From Candidatus Omnitrophota bacterium (GTDB lineage: Bacteria; Omnitrophota; Gorgyraeia; 2-02-FULL-51-18; JAGOUK01), in the NCBI GenBank assembly GCA_015231685.1, contig JADGBA010000055.1, forward strand, positions 1 through 8,116: DNA of 8,116 nucleotides, read 5' to 3'. A program made the translations under genes and the position numbers. Below are positions 1 to 5,263 of the stretch, piece after piece; the first letter of the stretch is position 1; every line of letters starts with the position of its first letter. A model generated the notes under the pieces. That model was not told the DNA's origin and made no database searches. It saw nothing but the letters and a program-made list of their open reading frames with translations.

Positions 1-539
1 AGATTGAGAAGAATCGACAAATCATGCGGCGCAAGGTCCCAGATCACGTTGGTGTCGTCCCGGAAGATCCCCAGATTGACCCGCGTGGAATCGAAGTACC
101 TCGGCTCACCCAGCTCTTCAAAATGTTCCTTCAGGCACTTCCCCGCGCCGGAATAGACGAAGATGTGGTCGACGAGGATCTTGAGGCCGCGTTTGTCGGC
201 CAGGCGCACGAGCGCTTCGGCTTCACGCGCCGACGCGGTCATGGGTTTTTCGATAAGGACGTGCTTGCCGTGTTCCAGTGCGGCGCGGGCCAGGGCGTAA
301 TGGGTCTTCAGGGGAGTGGCGATGGCGACAGCCTCAATCTTGGCGGAGCGAATCAGTGCCAGAGGATCGCGTATTGTTTGGACAGCGGGATAACGGCTTT
401 TGAGTTTTTTGAGGCGCTCGGGCTGAAGATCAGCGATCATGACGAGATCCGTTTCTTCGCACTCCGAGAAGTTCCGGACCAGGTTGGGTCCCCAATATCC
501 GTAGCCGATGACCCCGACTTGCAAGGCTTTCTTACTCAT
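1..539 (-). CDS. Gfo/Idh/MocA-family NAD(P)-dependent oxidoreductase, C-terminus cut by window edge
   Basis: The frame is open from an ATG at 539 to the left edge, giving the first 179 residues; the family usually has about 320-380. An N-terminal Rossmann fold begins at once (VGVIGYGYWGPN, about residues 8-19, with the GxGxxG nucleotide-binding pattern). A conserved EKP motif lies in VLIEKPMT (about residues 95-102), whose lysine is catalytic in this family. Near the edge, WDLAPHDLSILL resembles the aspartate/histidine segment of sugar-nucleotide members such as WlbA/WbpB. The family oxidises or reduces a hydroxyl or keto group of sugars or nucleotide sugars in the cytoplasm. The substrate here is not determinable; an NDP-sugar is inferred from the neighbours. 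The gene diverges from the SDR gene. The start is well fixed because the fold begins at residue 7 and a perfect extended -10 lies 7 nt upstream. Confidence 0.9.
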   Translation of the reverse strand, partial: MSKKALQVGVIGYGYWGPNLVRNFSECEETDLVMIADLQPERLKKLKSRYPAVQTIRDPLALIRSAKIEAVAIATPLKTHYALARAALEHGKHVLIEKPMTASAREAEALVRLADKRGLKILVDHIFVYSGAGKCLKEHFEELGEPRYFDSTRVNLGIFRDDTNVIWDLAPHDLSILLN

Positions 540-555
540 CGTGGTGATTATATCA
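540..555 (-). promoter_or_regulatory. Extended -10 promoter for the oxidoreductase gene, leaderless
   Basis: Read on the minus strand, 555-547 is TGATATAAT, a perfect extended -10 (TGn plus TATAAT). No -35-like hexamer is found at a 16-18 bp spacing. The ATG begins at 539, 8 nt beyond the last base of the -10, so initiation is predicted at or one base before the start codon. No Shine-Dalgarno can fit. This is a prediction from sequence only. Confidence 0.7.
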
Positions 556-585
556 CTAACGGGCCTGTGCTATCATATCGGTATG
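547..585. repeat. Bidirectional promoter module, copy 1
   Basis: This 39-bp segment matches 5225-5263 at 34 of 39 positions without gaps. Mismatches are at 558, 559, 565, 581 and 582. It runs from the leftward -10 through a GC-rich core (CGGGC) and the rightward -10 to the rightward ATG, which aligns exactly in both copies. The arms form an imperfect dyad (CAC and GTG around the core, flanked by the two -10 boxes). Flanking coding sequence is not similar, so the conserved unit is the intergenic region itself. Confidence 0.85.
568..583 (+). promoter_or_regulatory. Extended -10 promoter for the SDR gene, leaderless
   Basis: TGCTATCAT at 568-576 is an extended -10 (TGn plus TATCAT, one mismatch to TATAAT). 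The usual +1, 7 nt past the end of the -10, falls exactly on the A of the ATG at 583. The region that would hold a -35 is occupied by the opposing -10 and does not resemble TTGACA. The mRNA is therefore predicted to be leaderless. Confidence 0.65.
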
Positions 586-1581
586 CCATCTCCCCAAAAA
601 ACCGCTCTGGTCACCGGCGGGGCCGGCTTCATCGGCTCTCATCTTGTGGATGAACTCGTCCGCCGGCGCTACCGCGTCCGCGTGCTGGACAACCTTTGCA
701 ACGGCAAAAGGGAGAATCTCCGCATTGACGCCGCCGAGGCCCGGGTGGAATTCATCAAGGGCGACGTAACCCGCCCCGCGGATTTGGACCGTGCGATGGA
801 GGGCGCGCGCACAGTGTTTCATCTGGCGTGTCTGGGCGTACGGCATTCGCTGGCGCATCCGGAAGAAAACCATCACGTCAACGCCCTCGGCACCCTTCGG
901 ACCCTCGAAGCCGCCCGGCGGCACAAGGTCCGGCGGTTCGTGTACTGTTCTTCTTCCGAGGTCTACGGCACCGCGCGGACCACACCGATGAAGGAAGAGC
1001 ACCCGACGCACCCCTGCACGGTCTACGGCGCGGGTAAACTGGCCGGTGAATCTTACGCGCGCGCCTTCTTCCTCTCTTACGGGCTCCCGGCCGTGATCAT
1101 CCGCCCCTTCAATACGTACGGCCCCCGGTCCCACCATGAAGGCGACGCGGGCGAGATGATCCCCAAATCCATTGTCCGGACCCTGGCCGGCGAAGACATC
1201 GTGATCTTTGGGGACGGGTCACAGACGCGCGACTTCACCTACGTGACCGACTCCGCGCGGGGGCTCGCGATGGCGGCGGCCGACGAACGGCTTGTGGGAA
1301 AAACATTCAACCTCGGAACCGGACGGTCTTATACCATCCTTCAAATCGCGCGGATGGTGCGCGACGCGGCCCTGAAGCCCCGCCACCCGATTCTGCTGAC
1401 GCCCGGCCGTCCGGGGGATGTGCTGGCGCTGGAGGCGGATGCCGCAAGATTCAAGCGCGCCACCGGATGGCGGCCCCGGGTGGGATTTGCGGATGGATTA
1501 CGTCAGACGGTGGATTTTTTTGCCGGCCACCCGCTGGGTATCCGGGAGCTCGCCGGACAACAAAAAGCCCGGAACTGGTAG
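583..1581 (+). CDS. Extended short-chain dehydrogenase/reductase: NDP-sugar epimerase, dehydratase or decarboxylase
   Basis: The protein has 332 residues, a normal length for extended SDR sugar-nucleotide enzymes. The NAD-binding motif TGGAGFIG is at residues 11-18. A DN pair at 36-37 binds the adenosine ribose. The catalytic set is S124/S125, Y148 and K152 (Y-x-x-x-K in VYGAGK). The substrate half contains RPFNTYGPR (174-182) and GDGSQTRDFTYV (210-221). SSSEVYG (123-129) places a glutamate beside the active serine, and R216 is present. That combination occurs in UDP-glucuronate decarboxylases, ArnA C-terminal domains and 4,6-dehydratases, rather than in plain UDP-glucose 4-epimerases (family knowledge). 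It may supply a 4-keto sugar to the aminotransferase (inference). The frame is open upstream to 508, but ATG 583 is chosen because the fold begins 6 residues later and the promoter points to it. The final codons form the terminator stem. Confidence 0.9.
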   Translation: MPSPQKTALVTGGAGFIGSHLVDELVRRRYRVRVLDNLCNGKRENLRIDAAEARVEFIKGDVTRPADLDRAMEGARTVFHLACLGVRHSLAHPEENHHVNALGTLRTLEAARRHKVRRFVYCSSSEVYGTARTTPMKEEHPTHPCTVYGAGKLAGESYARAFFLSYGLPAVIIRPFNTYGPRSHHEGDAGEMIPKSIVRTLAGEDIVIFGDGSQTRDFTYVTDSARGLAMAAADERLVGKTFNLGTGRSYTILQIARMVRDAALKPRHPILLTPGRPGDVLALEADAARFKRATGWRPRVGFADGLRQTVDFFAGHPLGIRELAGQQKARNW

Positions 1582-1596
1582 ATTCCGGGCTTTTTT
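1562..1596. terminator. Bidirectional intrinsic terminator overlapping the end of the SDR gene
   Basis: A perfect 13-bp inverted repeat (AAAAAGCCCGGAA at 1562-1574, TTCCGGGCTTTTT at 1583-1595) encloses an 8-nt loop that contains the SDR stop codon TAG (1579-1581). It is followed by T residues rightward. Read leftward it is followed by TTTTTGTTG, so it can also stop the convergent operon ending at 1649. The left arm encodes the last residues of the SDR protein. Confidence 0.9.
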
Positions 1597-1648
1597 GCTT
1601 GTGGCTGTTTTTGTCTTATCCGGCGCGCTTCTGCCGTAAATACGGTCT

Positions 1649-2800
1649 CTACGCCCTTTCGTAAAACGCCCTGACGGCGCCGGCGACGGCTTCGACATCC
1701 GCCGGGGTCATCTCGTAATACATCGGCAGCCTCAACAGCCGACGGCTGATCTCATCCGTCACCCGCATCGAACCGGAGACCCTCGCGTACTTGAGCCCCG
1801 CCGGCGAGGAATGCAGCGGCACGTAATGAAACACCGCATGGATGCCGCGCCTTTTGAGAAATGCGATCAGGGCTGTGCGCTCCTCCAACGAGCGCGTCAG
1901 GATATAGAACATATGCCCATTGCTTTGATCGGTCGCGTCCGTGTCCCGTAACTCGATCCGGCCCTCGCGGGCCAGGGGTGAGAGCGCCCGGACATACCGT
2001 TTGTGGATCGCGCGTCTTTTGTGGATGATCTTCGCGGCGTGCTGAAACTGGCCGTATAGGAAGGCCGCGATCAATTCGCCGGGCAGATAGGACGAGCCGA
2101 CATCCACCCAGGTGTACTTGTCCGTCTCCCCGCGAAGGAATTTGCTCCGGTCGGTTCCCTTCTCCCAGATGATTTCGGCCTTTTCGATCATCGCCGGTTC
2201 ATTCAAGATCAGGGCGCCGCCCTCGCCGCTAATGATGTTCTTCGTTTCATGAAAACTGATGCATCCGGCGTGGCCGATCGTTCCCAGAAACCTTCCGCGG
2301 TGCGAGGACGAAAGGCCCTGGGCGGCGTCTTCAATCACCCGCAATCCGTGCTTCCTGGCAACGGCCATGATGGGACCCATAGCGCAGGGGTATCCCGCAT
2401 AGTGCACCGGCACAATCGCCCGGGTCCGCGGGGTGATGGCTTTTTCCAGAAGTGTTTCGTCCATGTTCAGGGAATCCTTCCGGATATCCACAAACACCGG
2501 AACGGCCCCCCGGAGCACACACGCATTGGCCGTGGACACAAATGTGAATGACGGCATGATCACCTCGTCCCCGGGCCCCAGCCCAAAAAGAACCACGGCC
2601 ATCTCGAGGGCCGCGGTGCCTGAAGTCGTCAGAAACGCCTTCCTGCACCGGAGGTGCTTCTCCAACCACGCGTGACAGGCGCGGGTGTAAGGGCCCGCAC
2701 CCGCAAGATGCGCATACCGCGTAACGGCACGACGGATATGAGAAAGTTCCTTCCCGACGATGAAAGGTTTGTTGAAAGGGATTTTTTGGCGTTTGTTCAT
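1649..2800 (-). CDS. wecE: dTDP-4-amino-4,6-dideoxygalactose transaminase (WecE/RffA type, DegT/DnrJ/EryC1/StrS family)
   Basis: The 383-residue protein follows the recalled WecE sequence along its full length, including IPFNKP near the start, PGDEVIMPSFTFVSTANA (76-93), VPVHYAG (130-136), EDAAQG (157-162), GTIGHAGCISFHETKN (173-188), DKYTWVDVGSSYL (227-239) and AVFHYVPLH (322-330). K187 in HETKN is the lysine expected to form the PLP Schiff base, and D158 should contact the PLP ring nitrogen. The family transfers an amino group from glutamate to C4 of dTDP-4-keto-6-deoxyglucose, giving dTDP-Fuc4N; in enterobacteria this feeds common-antigen synthesis. The exact substrate here is inferred. 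It is the last gene of the minus-strand operon, and its ATG overlaps the methyltransferase stop (ATGA, 2797-2800). No strong Shine-Dalgarno is seen, only an A-rich stretch, so translational coupling is likely. Confidence 0.9.
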   Translation of the reverse strand: MNKRQKIPFNKPFIVGKELSHIRRAVTRYAHLAGAGPYTRACHAWLEKHLRCRKAFLTTSGTAALEMAVVLFGLGPGDEVIMPSFTFVSTANACVLRGAVPVFVDIRKDSLNMDETLLEKAITPRTRAIVPVHYAGYPCAMGPIMAVARKHGLRVIEDAAQGLSSSHRGRFLGTIGHAGCISFHETKNIISGEGGALILNEPAMIEKAEIIWEKGTDRSKFLRGETDKYTWVDVGSSYLPGELIAAFLYGQFQHAAKIIHKRRAIHKRYVRALSPLAREGRIELRDTDATDQSNGHMFYILTRSLEERTALIAFLKRRGIHAVFHYVPLHSSPAGLKYARVSGSMRVTDEISRRLLRLPMYYEMTPADVEAVAGAVRAFYERA

Positions 2801-3591
2801 TTTTTCTTTGCCACGGCAAGCAGGCTCCCGCCGGCAGGAGGAGAAACCCCCATCCGGATCAGCAGGCGTTCCGCGTCCAGAATCCGGCTAAAGACCGCAT
2901 TCGCCACGGAATTCGGTTTGAGGGATTCAATAAGATCGTACTCCCGGGCCGGCCGCCGCTTCTCCATTAGGCGCGCGGCGCTCATGAGGGGCAATAACAG
3001 CGACACAAACGACGTCATTCGGAGAATCTCGAACCCGGCAGTTTCCACCCTTTCTCGGAGCATCGATTCGGTGTACCGGCGGCAATGGCAGGACGCCTCG
3101 TCAAAAGGTCCCCACAAAAAGCGATGCTGCGGCACCGTCATAACGAGGATGCCGTCTTTCTTGAGTGCCCGGTGGATCCGGGAGAGCACCATGCCGTCTT
3201 CCGGGATATGTTCCATGAGATCGTACGCGCCCACGACATCAAAACGGCCCTCATCAGACAGGGTCCGCACATCCATTTGCGCAACCTCCGCCCCGGGCAC
3301 GCGACGGCGGGTCCAGTCGACTCCCTCCGGATAAAGATCGCATCCAGACAACGCCGCGTCCCCAAAAGCCCTCCGCACCGCGGCGAGCACAAATCCGGTC
3401 CCGCATCCGAGTTCCAGATAATCGCGCATGTCCGGAAAATACTTCCTGATCGCCCAGACGATCAAACGGTTGCGGGAGACGAACCAGAAATGACCCTGCT
3501 CAAGGTCTGCCAGACGGTCAAAATATTCCGGATTGAAGCCGTCCTTGCAGGCGTCCGTCGGAGTGGATGGCGGGCTCAACTCGTCGCTCAT
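2797..3591 (-). CDS. Class I SAM-dependent methyltransferase
   Basis: The 264-residue protein carries a Rossmann methyltransferase core. Motif I is LELGCGTG (59-66). An acidic residue for the SAM ribose is D85 (GCDLYPEG). The motif IV region is DVVGAYDLMEHIPED (118-132). KKDGILVMTVPQH (144-156) follows. The N-terminal segment with HFWFVSRN (34-41) is a hallmark of methyltransferases in surface-glycan clusters (recalled family pattern). A hydrophobic stretch around 195-207 could contact the membrane. The acceptor is unknown: a sugar hydroxyl or amine, or the polyprenyl-linked sugar, is plausible from context. The frame is open to 3723, but ATG 3591 is chosen because it overlaps the formyltransferase stop by 4 bp, has a good Shine-Dalgarno site, and starts a normal-length protein. 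The extra 44 residues are arginine-rich and unlike the family. Confidence 0.85.
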   Translation of the reverse strand: MSDELSPPSTPTDACKDGFNPEYFDRLADLEQGHFWFVSRNRLIVWAIRKYFPDMRDYLELGCGTGFVLAAVRRAFGDAALSGCDLYPEGVDWTRRRVPGAEVAQMDVRTLSDEGRFDVVGAYDLMEHIPEDGMVLSRIHRALKKDGILVMTVPQHRFLWGPFDEASCHCRRYTESMLRERVETAGFEILRMTSFVSLLLPLMSAARLMEKRRPAREYDLIESLKPNSVANAVFSRILDAERLLIRMGVSPPAGGSLLAVAKKK

Positions 3592-4250
3592 CGCCCTTCC
3601 TTGAATATCTTCAAAATGTACTTGCGGCCCCGATACCGGAAAAAAGCCGGGTAACGTTCGTTGTCGGCGACGCGCAATTTGTCGAACTGAGAAGCGAAGC
3701 TCGCGTGCGGATCGAGACGGCAATCCTCCGCGCCGCGGCGCGCATAAAACGTGGGTTTGCCCTTCTGCGCCTGTCCGTGCCAGCGGGGATAGCGACGGAT
3801 GAACTTGAGGACGAGCTCCACGGTCTTTTGGCCCTGAGCGGCCTTGATCTGGTCGTTCAGTTCATGACCCTTGAGCTTGATCTCATCCCTCAAATAAACC
3901 GGACCGGCGTCGACTTCCTTGACGGCTTCAAAGAGAGTGATCGGAATCCGGTTGCGGCCTTCAAGGATCTGCCACGCCAGAGGCGAAAAGCCCCGCCCTT
4001 TGGGAAGCCGGCTGGGGTGCACGACAATGTTGTGCGTGTTTCTTTTGAGGACCGCGGAAGGGACGATGCGTTCACAGCCGAGGAAGAAGGCGATGTCTCC
4101 GCGGGGAATCTGCCGGAAGGAGCGGCAGAGAACCACACTATGCTTACGGCTCAATCGCTTCCGGAGCGCCTCGACGTGAGGAATAATCCAGCTTCGGGGG
4201 TTGTCCGTCAGGAAGGTGATGTTCAACTTCTCCCCGCCCCGCAACGTCAT
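3588..4250 (-). CDS. Sugar N-formyltransferase-like protein (formyl_transf_N fold)
   Basis: The 220-residue protein has a formyltransferase core. HNIVVHPSRLPKGRG (73-87) holds the catalytic histidine (H78) and the loop after it. SPLAWQILEG (89-98), PITLFEAV (103-110) and EVDAGPVYL (112-120) follow, with D114 matching the catalytic aspartate (ArnA D140). The family uses N10-formyl-tetrahydrofolate to formylate amines of tRNA-bound methionine or of 4-amino sugars. This protein is shorter than Met-tRNA formyltransferase (about 310) and sits between sugar genes, so an amino-sugar substrate is inferred. The Asn normally two residues before the histidine is V76 here; N74 lies four before. The C-terminal part ends in NERYPAFFRYRGRKYILKI (197-215). 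The frame is open upstream to 4634, but ATG 4250 overlaps the glycosyltransferase stop (ATGA) and starts the fold. No Shine-Dalgarno is evident, so coupling is expected. Confidence 0.8.
   Translation of the reverse strand: MTLRGGEKLNITFLTDNPRSWIIPHVEALRKRLSRKHSVVLCRSFRQIPRGDIAFFLGCERIVPSAVLKRNTHNIVVHPSRLPKGRGFSPLAWQILEGRNRIPITLFEAVKEVDAGPVYLRDEIKLKGHELNDQIKAAQGQKTVELVLKFIRRYPRWHGQAQKGKPTFYARRGAEDCRLDPHASFASQFDKLRVADNERYPAFFRYRGRKYILKIFKEGR
3594..3602 (-). promoter_or_regulatory. Ribosome binding site of the methyltransferase gene
   Basis: On the minus strand AAGGAAGGG precedes the ATG at 3591, with AAGGA spaced 6 nt from it. The site lies inside the end of the formyltransferase gene. It supports the internal start at 3591 over the longer open frame. 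Confidence 0.65.
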
Positions 4251-5215
4251 GCTTTTCGGGACCCGGCGTGGGCACGGACGACGTATGACGGCTTTTCCAT
4301 CACCTTGAAGTGCATGCGGGCCAGGTACTCGCCGATGATCCCCAGGGCAAAAAGCTGCGCTCCCGAAAAGATGGCGATAATCGACGCCAAAAACGCGAAC
4401 CCCTGAACGACCCCACCCAAAATCAGGTACGCCGCGAGCACGTAGACCAGAACCCCCAGCCCAAAAATCGTGAACACGAAGCCGATCACGCTCGCCAGCT
4501 GAAGCGGCAGGACGCTGAAACCGGTCAGCATATTGACGGCATGTGTCATGAGCGCCCGGACGGTGTAATTGGACCGGCCGGCGTGGCGGGCGTGGTGCGC
4601 GACCCGAATGGCGGCAAAACTCTTGGTCCCCCACGTCAACAAGACATCGATCGACACAAACGAACCCCGATAATCGTCGAAGGCCTGCCGCAAATGCGCC
4701 CGGAAGACACGGAACGTGCTGACGCCCCGTGCCGTCTCGACGCCCATCGCCCCCTTCAGGACAATCTTCGTGATCTGCGAGGCGAGATTGCGGAACAACC
4801 CATGCTGTTCCTTGTCGGGCCGGCCGTAGACCACATCAAACCCTTCGGACAACTTCTTAATGAGGGCCGGAATCTCTTCCGGGGGATTCTGGAGATCGTC
4901 GTCCAGTGTGATGATCACGTTGCCGCGGGCCTCGCGTATCCCGCACAAGAGCGCGTTATGCTGCCCGAAGTTCCGGCTGAGCCGCAACCCCCTGACGCGG
5001 GCATCCGAACGGGCCGTTTGTTCGATGATGTCCCAGGAACCGTCTCCTCCGCAGTCCTCCACAAAGATGATCTCGTAATTCGCAGACATCCCCGCCAGGA
5101 CACGGGTCAGCCTCTGATGGAGTTCGCTCAGGCTGGCGGCAGACCGATACACGGGGACGACGACGGAATACTCAACCGGACGGCCGGAAACTTCCCGGGG
5201 GTTTTCTTTTGGCAT
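4247..5215 (-). CDS. ArnC/DPM-like GT2 polyprenyl-phosphate glycosyltransferase
   Basis: The 322-residue protein has a cytoplasmic GT-A domain followed by two membrane segments. YSVVVPVYRSAASL (16-29) opens the nucleotide-sugar fold. FVEDCGGDGSW (51-61), RNFGQHNALLCG (81-92) and the metal-binding DDD at 105-107, followed by LQNPPEEIP (108-116), closely resemble ArnC. GRSNYTVRAL (213-222) matches the post-catalytic loop of DPM/ArnC enzymes. Hydrophobic helices lie near 236-264 and 272-297, ending in LGIIGEYLARM. The family transfers a sugar from an NDP donor to undecaprenyl or dolichyl phosphate at the inner membrane face. ArnC itself uses UDP-4-formamido-arabinose, which fits the formyltransferase encoded next. 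The donor here is inferred. This is the first gene of the four-gene operon, and its ATG lies 10 nt beyond an extended -10, with virtually no leader. Confidence 0.88.
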   Translation of the reverse strand: MPKENPREVSGRPVEYSVVVPVYRSAASLSELHQRLTRVLAGMSANYEIIFVEDCGGDGSWDIIEQTARSDARVRGLRLSRNFGQHNALLCGIREARGNVIITLDDDLQNPPEEIPALIKKLSEGFDVVYGRPDKEQHGLFRNLASQITKIVLKGAMGVETARGVSTFRVFRAHLRQAFDDYRGSFVSIDVLLTWGTKSFAAIRVAHHARHAGRSNYTVRALMTHAVNMLTGFSVLPLQLASVIGFVFTIFGLGVLVYVLAAYLILGGVVQGFAFLASIIAIFSGAQLFALGIIGEYLARMHFKVMEKPSYVVRAHAGSRKA

Positions 5216-5217
5216 AT

Positions 5218-5233
5218 CGGGGCAATTATATCA
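5218..5233 (-). promoter_or_regulatory. Extended -10 promoter of the four-gene minus-strand operon
   Basis: On the minus strand 5233-5225 reads TGATATAAT, identical to the leftward promoter at 555-547. No -35 hexamer is apparent. Predicted initiation near 5218 leaves about 3 nt before the ATG at 5215, too short for a Shine-Dalgarno. Confidence 0.68.
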
Positions 5234-5263
5234 CTTCCGGGCGTGTGCTATCATATCGTGATG
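5225..5263. repeat. Bidirectional promoter module, copy 2
   Basis: This is the second copy of the 39-bp module seen at 547-585, with 34 of 39 identical positions and no gaps. Both -10 boxes and the CGGGC core are identical, and the rightward ATG is in register. The adjoining genes are unrelated in sequence to those at copy 1. Confidence 0.85.
5246..5261 (+). promoter_or_regulatory. Extended -10 promoter of the GT-C pair, leaderless
   Basis: TGCTATCAT at 5246-5254 repeats the rightward box of the first module. Predicted +1 is 5261, the A of the ATG itself. No -35-like hexamer is present. The mRNA is predicted to be leaderless. Confidence 0.65.

Noticed and set aside
508..582. Upstream extension of the SDR gene by 25 codons
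   Set aside because: It overlaps the start of the divergent oxidoreductase and the promoter module. The SDR fold begins just after ATG 583.
24..653. Plus-strand open frame over the left end
   Set aside because: It lies antisense to the oxidoreductase, which has clear family motifs; the translation shows no domain.
1634..1645. Small palindrome CCGTAAATACGG between the convergent genes
   Set aside because: The 5-bp stem is too short for a terminator and no second copy was seen in the window. It could be a remnant of a dispersed repeat, but nothing here supports that.
3592..3723. N-terminal extension of the methyltransferase by 44 residues
   Set aside because: It is arginine-rich, overlaps the formyltransferase end in another frame, and is outcompeted by the ATGA-overlapping start with a Shine-Dalgarno site.
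4310..5260. Open frame of 317 codons in frame with and upstream of the GT87-like gene, which would give a 768-residue protein
   Set aside because: It is antisense to the well-supported GT2 gene, is hydrophilic and low in recognisable motifs, and crosses the divergent promoter. A signal-anchor-like helix begins right after ATG 5261.
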